Source of the DNA: Paractinoplanes durhamensis
GTDB taxonomy: Bacteria > Actinomycetota > Actinomycetes > Mycobacteriales > Micromonosporaceae
Length of the DNA: 64,000 nt
NCBI RefSeq assembly: GCF_016862175.1
Contig: NZ_BOML01000048.1
Span: 117,150-181,149 of the forward strand
Direction: 5' to 3'
The first letter of the stretch is position 1. Every line of letters starts with the position of its first letter. A program made the translations under genes and the position numbers. The notes under the pieces are model-generated. The model saw only the letters and a list, made by a program, of their open reading frames with translations. It had not been told where the DNA came from and did no database searches. Shown in pieces: positions 25,306 to 33,125 of the stretch.

Positions 25306-26670
25306 GTGCTGTCTGCGGGGAACCTCCTGGGCAACCGGTATCGGTTGGACGAGCGCATCGCCACCGGGGGCATGGGTGAGGTCTGGCGCGGCACCGACGT
25401 GGTGCTCGGCCGGATCATCGCCGTCAAGGTCCTGAAGTCGGCGATGCTCGCCGACCCGGAGTTCTCGGCCCGTTTCTACGGCGAGGCCCGGATGATGGCG
25501 TCGTTCCGCCACCCCGGGGTGGTCGAGGTCTACGACTACGCCGGCGCCGGCGACTCCGACGAGGAGCAGGTCGCCTACCTGGTCATGGCATACGTGGAGG
25601 GCGAGCCGCTCTCCGCCCGGGTCCGGCAGGGCCCGATGCCGGTCGCCGAGACGATGGCGATCGTGGCGCAGGCCGCCGACGCGCTGCACGCCGCGCACGA
25701 GGTGGGCGTGGTCCACCGGGACGTGAAGCCGGGCAACCTGATCGTGAAGCCGACCGGCGCCGTGGTCCTGGTCGACTTCGGGGTGGCCCGCTCGGCCGCG
25801 GTGACCAGCGTCACCCAGATGAACGCGATCGTCGGCACCGCCCTCTACATGGCGCCCGAGCAGGTCGCCAAGGGCAAGGTCTCGGCCGCCACCGACATCT
25901 ACGCGCTCGGCGCGGTCGCCTACCACTGCATCGCCGGCAACCCGCCCTTCGACGGCGACAACGCGCTCCAGGTGGCGCTGCGCCACCTGGAGGAGGAGCC
26001 CGAGCCGCTGCCGGCGCACGTGCCGGTCGAGGTCCGCGACCTGATCGCCCGGGCGATGGCGAAGCAGCCGGCCGACCGGTTCGAGACGGCCGCCGAGTTC
26101 GCCGAGGCGGCCTACGCGGCGGCCGGCCCGCTCGACTGGAAGCGGATGACCGGCACGTCGCTGGTCTCCCCGCTCAGCCCGGCGGCGCCGACCCGCACCG
26201 TGCCGGTCCCCCGCGACATGCCGCTGGCCGTGCCGCCGCCGGCCCGGCGCCAGCCGCGCAGCCAGACCGCGCTGCTGGTGGCGATCGTGGCGATGGCGGT
26301 GCTGGCGATCGGCCTCACGATGGCGATCCTGTTCCACGGCGGGGGCGACCCGGCCCAGGTGAAGGACACCATCACGGTGCCGTCGACGGCGACCGACGAT
26401 CAGACCGCCGATCCGCTGCCGTCCGTGGGCGAGTCGTCCAGCCGCGCGACCGTCAAACCCAACGCCACCCCGCGGGCGTCGTCCTCGTCCCGGTCGGTGT
26501 CGCCGACCTCCGCCCCGACGACGGCCCCCACCACCAAGCCGACCACCACGCCCACGACCGCACCGACGACCGACCCGACGACGCAGCCCACCACCCCGCC
26601 GACGACCGGGCCGACGACCGACCCGACGACGCAGCCGCCGGCCGGAGCGGGAGCCGGCGCCGGGGCTTGA
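25306..26670 (+). CDS. Transmembrane Ser/Thr protein kinase, PknB-type
   Basis: A 454-residue Hanks-type kinase. The glycine loop ATGGMGEV is at 19-26, the ATP lysine is K41, the catalytic HRDVKPGN starts at H137, DFGVA follows, and the activation segment ends in APEQ. A transmembrane helix at about 321-343 leads to an outside tail of about 110 residues that is Thr/Pro-rich, with many TTxPTT repeats and no PASTA domain, so ligand sensing is unclear; the tail may span the cell wall. The gene is probably leaderless. The MerR promoter overlaps its stop codon. Confidence 0.95.
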   Translation: MLSAGNLLGNRYRLDERIATGGMGEVWRGTDVVLGRIIAVKVLKSAMLADPEFSARFYGEARMMASFRHPGVVEVYDYAGAGDSDEEQVAYLVMAYVEGEPLSARVRQGPMPVAETMAIVAQAADALHAAHEVGVVHRDVKPGNLIVKPTGAVVLVDFGVARSAAVTSVTQMNAIVGTALYMAPEQVAKGKVSAATDIYALGAVAYHCIAGNPPFDGDNALQVALRHLEEEPEPLPAHVPVEVRDLIARAMAKQPADRFETAAEFAEAAYAAAGPLDWKRMTGTSLVSPLSPAAPTRTVPVPRDMPLAVPPPARRQPRSQTALLVAIVAMAVLAIGLTMAILFHGGGDPAQVKDTITVPSTATDDQTADPLPSVGESSSRATVKPNATPRASSSSRSVSPTSAPTTAPTTKPTTTPTTAPTTDPTTQPTTPPTTGPTTDPTTQPPAGAGAGAGA

Positions 26671-26697
26671 CTCTGACAGCGTGTCAGGCCGGAGGCT
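26667..26697 (+). promoter_or_regulatory. MerR-type promoter with palindromic operator
   Basis: TTGACT (26667-26672) and GAGGCT (26692-26697) are separated by 19 bp. The spacer starts with the perfect palindrome CTGACA-GCG-TGTCAG (26673-26687). This elongated-spacer layout is typical of promoters controlled by MerR-family activators, and implies autoregulation of the next gene. Confidence 0.65.
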
Positions 26698-26706
26698 ACG
26701 AGGACC

Positions 26707-27549
26707 ATGTTCACCATCGGAGACTTCGCCGGCCTGGGCCGGGTGTCGGTGCGGATGCTGCGCCACTACGACGCCATCGGCCTGCTTCGCCCCGCCCACG
26801 TCGACCCGCACAGCGGCTACCGCTATTACACGGCGCGCCAGTTGCGCCTGCTCAACCGGGTGATCGCCCTCAAGGACCTCGGCTTCACGCTGCAGGAAGT
26901 GCAGACGCTGATCGAGGACAAGGTCGACATCGGGGAGATGCGCGGCATGCTGCGCCTGCGCCGGGCCGAGCTGGCCGCCCAGGTGAAGCTGGACAAACTG
27001 CGCCTGGCTCAGGTCGACGCCCGTCTCCGCATGATCGAGATCGAGGGGCATATGGACACCGGAGACGTCGTCCTCAAGACCATCCCGCCGTTGCGCGTGG
27101 CGGAGCTGTCCGCCACCGCGACCAGCTACGACGATCCGTCGTCGATCACCGAGAATCTGAGTCCGCTCTATCCACGGCTGATGGAGCTGATGGCGACGGC
27201 CGGGGTGGCGATGACCGGGGCGCCGATCGCCTACTACCTGGCCGCGCCGACCGGGCCGGGCGACGAGACGATCACCGTGCACGCGGCGTTCCCGATCGGC
27301 GACGCCGAGGTCGGCGCCGGCGCCGGCTTCGACGTGACGGTGCTGCCCGCGGTCGAGCAGGCGGCGACGGCGCTGCACGAGGGGTCGATGGCCGAGGCGT
27401 TCCGCACCGGGCAGAAGATCGCCAACTGGATCGACGACAACGGCTACCGGACGGTCGAGCCGGGCTACGCCCGCGAGATCTACCTGGACTGCCCACCGGG
27501 CGACTTCGACAAATGGGTCACCGAGATGCAGGTCGCGGTCGCCCGATGA
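26707..27549 (+). CDS. MerR family regulator with GyrI-like ligand-binding domain
   Basis: A 280-residue regulator. Residues 1-70 are the MerR winged helix (FTIGDFAGLGRVSVRMLRHYDAIGLLRPA, then YRYYTARQLRLLNRVIALKDLGFTL), a coiled-coil dimer helix follows, and residues about 125-280 form a GyrI/BmrR-like effector domain (ending EIYLDCPPGDFDKWVTEMQV). Such proteins sense amphipathic or toxic small molecules and commonly activate efflux genes. No transporter is adjacent, so autoregulation and a distant target are inferred. Confidence 0.93.
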   Translation: MFTIGDFAGLGRVSVRMLRHYDAIGLLRPAHVDPHSGYRYYTARQLRLLNRVIALKDLGFTLQEVQTLIEDKVDIGEMRGMLRLRRAELAAQVKLDKLRLAQVDARLRMIEIEGHMDTGDVVLKTIPPLRVAELSATATSYDDPSSITENLSPLYPRLMELMATAGVAMTGAPIAYYLAAPTGPGDETITVHAAFPIGDAEVGAGAGFDVTVLPAVEQAATALHEGSMAEAFRTGQKIANWIDDNGYRTVEPGYAREIYLDCPPGDFDKWVTEMQVAVAR

Positions 27550-27553
27550 GCGC

Positions 27554-27584
27554 GTTGCCCGCCGGCTTCCCACCGGCGGGCAAC
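27554..27584. terminator. Bidirectional hairpin terminator
   Basis: A perfect 12-bp stem, GTTGCCCGCCGG / CCGGCGGGCAAC, with a 7-nt loop separates the convergent MerR and nucleotidase genes. Confidence 0.75.
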
Positions 27585-27592
27585 ACCAACGA

Positions 27593-29404
27593 TCAGAAGA
27601 CGACGGGTACGCCGGCGCGGACCAGCTGCCAGTTCTTGACGGAGAAGTCGGCCGGGTTGATCGAGCCCTTGGCCTGGGCCCAGTCGATCAGCAGCTGGCG
27701 GATCTCCTGCTGGGCGTTGTAGACCTGGGTCTTCACGATGCCGGGGAAGTTGCCGCCGCCGGAGCGCCGGTAGTTGTTCACCGCCACCACGAACTGCGCG
27801 GCCGGGTCGACGTCGGCGCCGGCGATCTGCAGGCGGGTGATCCGCGAGCCGACCGGCAGGCTGATGTCGATGTCGTAGTCGACGCCGGACAGCACGTCGT
27901 AGTTGTAGTCGGGGACGGCCGGGTCGCTGATGGTGGCCGCGACGACCGGGGCGTCCGGCGCGAGCGTGACGAAGTACTTCGCCGAGTACTCCAGGTACGC
28001 CTTCACCTCGGCGCCGGTCAGCACGACCGCCTCGAGCGTGTTGTCGTAGATGTAGAGCCCGGCGACGTCCTTGATCTTGACCTGGCCCTGCGGGAAGACG
28101 GCGGTGCGGCTGAACGGTGCCGCGATCGACAGCACCGGCAGCGCCGCGTACGCGGTGCCGGCCAGGGCCGCGGTGACCGTGTCGGTCTGCACCTTGTTGA
28201 TGTAGTCGAGGATCGGCGTGTCCTGGTAGCGCGAGGTGGCCGCGGACAGCGTCTCGGTCGACGTGGCGACGGCCTGGTTGACGTAGGCCACCGTCTTGTC
28301 GTGCTGCGCCTTCACCGCGGCCAGGACCTTCGGGTCGGCCTCGACGGTGTTGGTGTTCAGCGTGGTCGACGCCGACGTGGTGATCTTCCACTTGCCGTGC
28401 TCGCGGACCAGGTCGAAGTCCATCTTGGTGAGGCGCTGGCCCCACTTCGACGGCTCCGAGGTGAGCACCTGCTTGCCGGTGGCCGTGTTGGTCACGAACC
28501 GCTGCGGGATCTCCAGGTGGGCGTGTCCGAACAGGATCGCGTCGATGCCCGGCACGTTCTGGGCGATCAGCGCGGTCGGGTTCTCGTTCGGCAGCTCCGA
28601 GCCGTAGCTGGAGGTGCCGCTGTCGCCGCCGTGCGCCGAGATGATCACCAGGTCGGCACCGCGACGGCGCATCTCCGGCACCCACTTCGCGGCGGTCGCC
28701 ACCATGTCCAGGAACTCGAGCTTGCCCTCGACGTTGCCCTTGTCCCAGATGGCCACGCCCGGGTTGGTGAGACCGAGGATGCCGACCCGCAGCGTCGGCG
28801 CGTGCTTACCGAGCGAGACCTGCTTGATGACGTACGGCGTGAAAGCCGGCTTGCCGGTCTTGGCGCTCACCGCGTTGGCGGCCAGGGCCGGGAACCCGAG
28901 CTGACGGATCCACAGGTTCAGCAGCGGCAGGCCGTAGTTGAACTCGTGGTTGCCCAGGGTGACCGCGTCGTAGTGCAGCACGTTCATGGCGCGGGCCATC
29001 GGGTGCTTCGCACCGGTCGTGGTGATCGGCTCCTGCTTGGCGTAGTAGGTGGCCAGCGGCGTGCCCTGGATGGTGTCGCCGGCGTCGAGGACCAGCGTGG
29101 CGCCGGTCGCCTCGGCGCGCAGCTTGTTCACGAGGGCGGCGAGCTTGGCCACGCCGACGTCGTTGTGCGCGGAGTCGTCGTACTCCGCGTCCTTGTAGTA
29201 ATCCCAGTTGTAGACGTTGCCGTGGGTGTCCGACGTGCCCAGCACGGTGAGGTGGAAGGTCTCCGGCTTGGGCGGCGTGGGGTGGCCATGCCCGCCCTTG
29301 CCGTGGGCCTGAGCGGCCCCGGAGACGGCAAACGGCGCCACGACGGCGGCAGCGGCCGAGGCGGCGACAACGGTGCGCCGTGATACACCGGCGGGAGAAG
29401 TCAT
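27593..29404 (-). CDS. Tat-exported bifunctional 5'-nucleotidase/2',3'-cyclic phosphodiesterase
   Basis: A 603-residue metallophosphoesterase. A twin-arginine signal (VSRRTVVAASAAAAVVAPFAV) is followed by the calcineurin-like metal motifs LGTSDTHGN, LDAGDTIQGTPLA, TLGNHEFNYG and FGHAH. The C-terminal nucleotidase domain contains the substrate-binding region (VDYDIDISLPVGSRI, VAVNNYRRSGGGNF). It should act outside the cell on nucleotides for phosphate and nucleoside scavenging. The ATG at 29404 has AAAGG 6 nt upstream. Confidence 0.94.
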   Translation of the reverse strand: MTSPAGVSRRTVVAASAAAAVVAPFAVSGAAQAHGKGGHGHPTPPKPETFHLTVLGTSDTHGNVYNWDYYKDAEYDDSAHNDVGVAKLAALVNKLRAEATGATLVLDAGDTIQGTPLATYYAKQEPITTTGAKHPMARAMNVLHYDAVTLGNHEFNYGLPLLNLWIRQLGFPALAANAVSAKTGKPAFTPYVIKQVSLGKHAPTLRVGILGLTNPGVAIWDKGNVEGKLEFLDMVATAAKWVPEMRRRGADLVIISAHGGDSGTSSYGSELPNENPTALIAQNVPGIDAILFGHAHLEIPQRFVTNTATGKQVLTSEPSKWGQRLTKMDFDLVREHGKWKITTSASTTLNTNTVEADPKVLAAVKAQHDKTVAYVNQAVATSTETLSAATSRYQDTPILDYINKVQTDTVTAALAGTAYAALPVLSIAAPFSRTAVFPQGQVKIKDVAGLYIYDNTLEAVVLTGAEVKAYLEYSAKYFVTLAPDAPVVAATISDPAVPDYNYDVLSGVDYDIDISLPVGSRITRLQIAGADVDPAAQFVVAVNNYRRSGGGNFPGIVKTQVYNAQQEIRQLLIDWAQAKGSINPADFSVKNWQLVRAGVPVVF

Positions 29405-29430
29405 CACGAACCTTTCAGTTTCGACAACAA

Positions 29431-29479
29431 GCGCCTGGTGGGCGCCTCACGCACCATAACCCTCGATCAATAGTTGATC
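29431..29479. promoter_or_regulatory. Hairpin and GATCAA palindrome between argS and nucleotidase gene
   Basis: GCGCC-TGGTG-GGCGC (29431-29445) could end argS transcription. Next to it, GATCAA-TAG-TTGATC (29465-29479) is a perfect 6-3-6 palindrome, about 60 bp upstream of the nucleotidase start and a candidate operator. Confidence 0.4.
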
Positions 29480-29523
29480 TAGGACATCGCCGCCCGTTCA
29501 TGTCCCGGCCGTCATCCCGCTTC

Positions 29524-31152
29524 TCACATCTCATCCGGCATATCGATACCGAGAAGATCCAGACCGAGACGCAGGGTACGTGCGGTGCGGTCGGCGAGGG
29601 TGAGCCGGCTCGGCGATCCGGCGACCCGGCAGGTCTCGTAGAAGCCGGAGAAGGCCACCGCGAGGTCGTGCAGGTAGGCCGCGAGCCGATGCGGTTCGCG
29701 CAGCTCGACGGCGGTGTCCACGACCGACTCGAAACCCAGCAGGGCGAGGGCCAGCCGCCGCTCGGCCGGTGCGCCGAGGACGACCGGGCCGCCCGGTCCG
29801 GCGAAATTCCGGAAGATCGAACGGATTCGGGCGTACGCGTACTGCAGGTACGGGCCGGTGTTGCCGGTGGTGGCGAGCATCCGGTCCCAGTCGAAGACGT
29901 AGTCGGAGCGCCGGTCGCCGGACAGGTCGGCGTACTTGATCGCGCCGACGCCGATGACTGGCGCGGTGGCCCGCTGGTCGGCCTCGTCGAGCAGCGCGGA
30001 GAGCCGGACGTTCTCGCCGGACCGGGTCTTGAACATCTTGCCGTCGGCGCCCAGGATCGCGCCGAACTCGATGTGCTCGGCGCGCACCCCGGCCGGCAGC
30101 CAGCCGGCCGCGGCGGCCACCGCGAACACCATCCGGAAGTGCGTCTGCTGGGGTGCGCCCACCACGTACAGCAGCCGGGTGGCGCCCAGCTTGCGCACCC
30201 GGTGCCGAAGTGCGGCGAGGTCGGTCGCGGCGTACCCGAAACCGCCGTCGCTCTTGCGGACGATGAGCGGAAGCGGTTCGCCGTCCCGGCCGGCGAAACC
30301 GGGCGGGAACGCGCAGAGCGCGCCCTGGCTCTCCACCAGCAGGCCCTTCTCCTCCAGCTCGGCCAGCACCGAGGCCAGCTGATCGGAGTAGAAGCTCTCG
30401 CCGACGAAGTCGGCCGGCGCGAGGGTCACGCCGAGCCGCCGGTAGACGCTCATGAAGTCCAGCTCGGACTGCCCGACCAGCCGGTGCCACAGCGACCGGG
30501 TCACCTCGTCGCCGGACTGCAGCGCCACCACCCGCAGCCGGGCCCTGGTCCGAAACCCCTCATCGCCGTCGAACTTGACCCGGGCGGCACGGTAGAAGTC
30601 GGTCAGATCGGCGAGCGAATGATCGGCGGCGGCCGCGCCGCCCAGGTCGATCAGGTGCTCGATGAGCATGCCGAACTGGGTGCCCCAGTCGCCGAGGTGG
30701 TTGACCCGGATCACGTCGTGGCCGGCGAAGGTGAACAGCCGGGCCAGGGCGTCGCCGATGACGGTCGACCGCAGGTGGCCGATCTGCAGTTCCTTGGCCA
30801 CGTTCGGGCCGGAGTAGTCGATCACCACCCGCTGCGGCGTGGTGGTGCGGGCGACGCCGAGCCGGTCGTCGAGGGCGTCGACCGCGGCCGCCAGCACCTC
30901 GTCGCGAACGGTCAGGTTGAGGAAGCCGGGACCGGACAGCTCGACGTCGGCCAGGCCGGCCAGGTCGGCGACGGCGGCCGCCTCGGCCGCGATGTCACGC
31001 GGCGGGCGGCCCAACTGCCGGGCCAGCGCGAGCGCCGCCCCGGACTGGAAATCGGCGTGCTGCGACGCCCGCACCGCGGGGTCGACGGTCGTGCCGGCCA
31101 CGGCGGCGAACGCCGCCGCCAGCCGGTCGGCGAGAAGAGCTTCGAGATTCAT
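29524..31152 (-). CDS. argS: Arginine--tRNA ligase, E. coli/Bacillus-type
   Basis: A 542-residue class Ia synthetase with the N-terminal additional domain (1-100), the HIGH region VIDYSGPNVAKELQIGHLRST (QIGH at 123-126; variants such as SMGH are known in Bacillus), the INHLGDWGTQFG-like block VNHLGDWGTQFGMLI and the C-terminal DALR anticodon domain ending LLGIDMPDEM. The usual actinobacterial enzyme instead carries FVSANPTGPIHIGG, so this may be an additional or replacement copy. The start at 31152 gives MNLEALLADRL. A GC hairpin lies in the leader. Confidence 0.92.
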   Translation of the reverse strand: MNLEALLADRLAAAFAAVAGTTVDPAVRASQHADFQSGAALALARQLGRPPRDIAAEAAAVADLAGLADVELSGPGFLNLTVRDEVLAAAVDALDDRLGVARTTTPQRVVIDYSGPNVAKELQIGHLRSTVIGDALARLFTFAGHDVIRVNHLGDWGTQFGMLIEHLIDLGGAAAADHSLADLTDFYRAARVKFDGDEGFRTRARLRVVALQSGDEVTRSLWHRLVGQSELDFMSVYRRLGVTLAPADFVGESFYSDQLASVLAELEEKGLLVESQGALCAFPPGFAGRDGEPLPLIVRKSDGGFGYAATDLAALRHRVRKLGATRLLYVVGAPQQTHFRMVFAVAAAAGWLPAGVRAEHIEFGAILGADGKMFKTRSGENVRLSALLDEADQRATAPVIGVGAIKYADLSGDRRSDYVFDWDRMLATTGNTGPYLQYAYARIRSIFRNFAGPGGPVVLGAPAERRLALALLGFESVVDTAVELREPHRLAAYLHDLAVAFSGFYETCRVAGSPSRLTLADRTARTLRLGLDLLGIDMPDEM

Positions 31153-31200
31153 CGGCAACCCATCGAGATACACGCGGGTCGGCCGATGGAACAGAGGTCA

Positions 31201-31221
31201 CCGGCGGGATCGACCCGCCGG
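31201..31221 (-). promoter_or_regulatory. Perfect hairpin in the argS leader
   Basis: CCGGCGGG-ATCGA-CCCGCCGG forms an 8-bp stem about 50 nt upstream of the argS start. It does not look like a T-box and its role is unknown. Confidence 0.4.
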
Positions 31222-31301
31222 CGGACAAACAGACTTCAGCGGCGGTCGTCAGATCGCCGGCGTCGCTCGCTGAAGCTGTACACGGATGGCACTGTAACAG
31301 G

Positions 31302-31730
31302 ATGGATCTGTGGCTCGCGGCCGAGAATGGCGTGCTGACGCTGCCGTCCGGGAGGCTGGTCCGCGGGCGCGGGCTCGGTCGCCCGATGCCGTCCGGGCAC
31401 CCGCCGACGTTCGGTGCCTACCTGCTCGGGTCCCCGCCACCGGAGTTCGGCTGGGAGTCGCGCTGGGTGCGCTGGCCCGACTTCCGGTTACCGGCTGATC
31501 CGGCGTACACCCGCAAGGTTTTGCTGGAAGTCCTTGATCGTGCCGGGGGTGAGCGGGTCGAGCTCGCCTGTCACGGCGGCCGCGGCCGCACCGGAACAGC
31601 GCTGGCCTGCCTCGCCGTTCTCGACGGAGTGCCGCCGCTCGAAGCCGTCGCGTTCGTCCGTGCGCACTACCACCCGAGCGCGGTGGAAACCCCGTGGCAG
31701 CGCCGATTCGTGCGGCTGTTCAAGCCGTAG
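31302..31730 (+). CDS. Protein-tyrosine phosphatase family protein
   Basis: A 142-residue protein with the cysteine phosphatase loop CHGGRGRTG (CX5R pattern, Cys near residue 90) and a WPDFRLP segment that could supply the general-acid Asp. Actinobacterial relatives are small stand-alone dual-specificity-like phosphatases with unknown substrates. It is divergent from argS. The assigned ATG has no strong ribosome site, so the start is provisional. Confidence 0.85.
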   Translation: MDLWLAAENGVLTLPSGRLVRGRGLGRPMPSGHPPTFGAYLLGSPPPEFGWESRWVRWPDFRLPADPAYTRKVLLEVLDRAGGERVELACHGGRGRTGTALACLAVLDGVPPLEAVAFVRAHYHPSAVETPWQRRFVRLFKP

Positions 31731-31799
31731 GAGAAACACAGGCACTGATCAGAAGCTGCCATTACGCTGGGACAGCACCGCCGACGCCCTGGGGGACCG

Positions 31800-32312
31800 A
31801 TGATCGTCGTGGAGCGCACGTTCACCGTGACAGCCGCCCCGGTCGCCGTGCTGGCCTACCTCCAGGACTTCGCCAATGCTCAGGAATGGGACCCATCGGC
31901 CCGGCGGACCAGCCGCCTCGGCGCCGGGCCGATAATTCCGGGCACGCAGTGGCGGCATGCCCGCAAGGTGCACGGCGTGACCGCCGAGCTGACCTACACG
32001 CTGATCGCGGCCGAACCGGGGCGGCTCGTCTTCCAGGGGCGCAGCGAAGGGGCCACCGCCACCGATCTGGTGATGATCCATCCGGTGCCGGCCGGCACCG
32101 AGGTGACCTACCGGATGGAGCTGGAGATGCACGGGCTGGCCAAGCTGGCCACCCGGTTCCTGCGCGGCGAGTTCGAGAAGCTCGCGACCGGCTGCGTCAC
32201 CGCGGTGACCGCGGCCCTCGACGAGCTGTCCCGGCCGGCGGGGGTCCGCCGTCGGCTCGGTGCCGCCACACCGAGCCGGCTCCCGACCCCCGCCGAGGAA
32301 ACCGGCATCTAA
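31800..32312 (+). CDS. SRPBCC family protein (polyketide cyclase-like)
   Basis: A 170-residue START-like domain protein (IVVERTFTVTAAPVAVLAYLQDFANAQEWDPSARRTSRL...), resembling the polyketide_cyc2/CoxG-like group. The ligand is unknown. A TACGCT box at 31765-31770 could be its -10 element. The 3' end overlaps the convergent methyltransferase gene by 4 bp. Confidence 0.85.
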   Translation: MIVVERTFTVTAAPVAVLAYLQDFANAQEWDPSARRTSRLGAGPIIPGTQWRHARKVHGVTAELTYTLIAAEPGRLVFQGRSEGATATDLVMIHPVPAGTEVTYRMELEMHGLAKLATRFLRGEFEKLATGCVTAVTAALDELSRPAGVRRRLGAATPSRLPTPAEETGI

Positions 32313-33112
32313 CGGACGGCCAGCACCTGGACGTACGCCGAGGGGATCTTGGCCGTTCCGTCCGTCGCGACGTTGTGCCGGGCGGCCAGCTCGACCAGGT
32401 CGTCGTAGAGCGGCTTGTGGTCCGCGCCGAGCGCCTCGAACGCCTTCAGGGTCGGGCCGTAGTGCGCGCGGAAGTAGTCGGCGAAGTGCTCGGGCGACGC
32501 GAACCGGAACACGAACACCTTCGGCACCACCTGCACCTCGCGCACCCGGCCGCCGAACAACTCGCGCACCCGGGCCTCGCTCCCCCACTCCACCGGCCCG
32601 CGGATGCCGGGTGGCGGCGGCACCCGGCGGCCGACGGTCCGGAACATCTCGCCGATGAAACCCTCCGGCGTCCAGTTCGCCATCGCGATCGTGCCGCCCG
32701 GCCGGCACACCCGGGTCAGCTCGGCCGCGACCTTCTCCTGGTCGGGCGCGAACATGGCGCCGACCACTGAGAGCACCGCGTCGTACTCGCCGTCCTTGCA
32801 CGGCAGGTCCTCGGCGTCGGCGACCTCGAAGTCGACGGTCAGGTGCTCGGCGCCGGCGCGCTCCCGGGCGCGGGCCAGCAGCTCCGGCACGTAGTCGGTG
32901 GCGATCACCCGGCAGCCGCAGCGGGCCGCCGCGATCGCCGCGTTGCCGGTGCCGGCCGCGACGTCGAGCACCCGGCTGCCCGCGGACAGATCGGCGGCCT
33001 GCACAAGCTCCTCGGCGATCGGCTGGATGAGGGCGGCCACGGCGCCGTAGTCGCCGCTGGCCCAGGTCTTCTGCTGCTTGGCCTTGAGGCCGTCCAGTAC
33101 GAGTTCGGTCAT
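32309..33112 (-). CDS. Class I SAM-dependent methyltransferase
   Basis: A 267-residue methyltransferase. Motif I is VLDVAAGTGNAAIAAARCG, the acidic residue after the second strand is in VIATDYVPELLARARER, and motif III is in GGTIAMANWTPEGFIGEM. It resembles the UbiE/ubiquinone methyltransferase-like group with unknown acceptor. It lies 10 nt after the LAL regulator gene on the same strand, but a TAGCGT box that includes the regulator's stop codon ends 7 nt before the ATG, so it may also have its own leaderless promoter. Confidence 0.9.
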   Translation of the reverse strand: MTELVLDGLKAKQQKTWASGDYGAVAALIQPIAEELVQAADLSAGSRVLDVAAGTGNAAIAAARCGCRVIATDYVPELLARARERAGAEHLTVDFEVADAEDLPCKDGEYDAVLSVVGAMFAPDQEKVAAELTRVCRPGGTIAMANWTPEGFIGEMFRTVGRRVPPPPGIRGPVEWGSEARVRELFGGRVREVQVVPKVFVFRFASPEHFADYFRAHYGPTLKAFEALGADHKPLYDDLVELAARHNVATDGTAKIPSAYVQVLAVR

Positions 33113-33119
33113 AGGAACG

Positions 33120-33125
33120 ACGCTA
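33120..33125 (-). promoter_or_regulatory. -10 box inside the regulator stop codon
   Basis: TAGCGT on the minus strand begins with the TAG stop of the LAL gene and ends 7 nt before the methyltransferase ATG. Confidence 0.4.

Noticed and set aside
25180..27573. An open frame of about 800 codons on the minus strand across the kinase and MerR genes
   Set aside because: It spans two well-supported plus-strand genes and shows only low-complexity residues typical of antisense GC-rich frames.
31153..31301. A T-box or other known riboswitch upstream of argS
   Set aside because: No T-box sequence or specifier-like structure could be recognised; only a simple hairpin.
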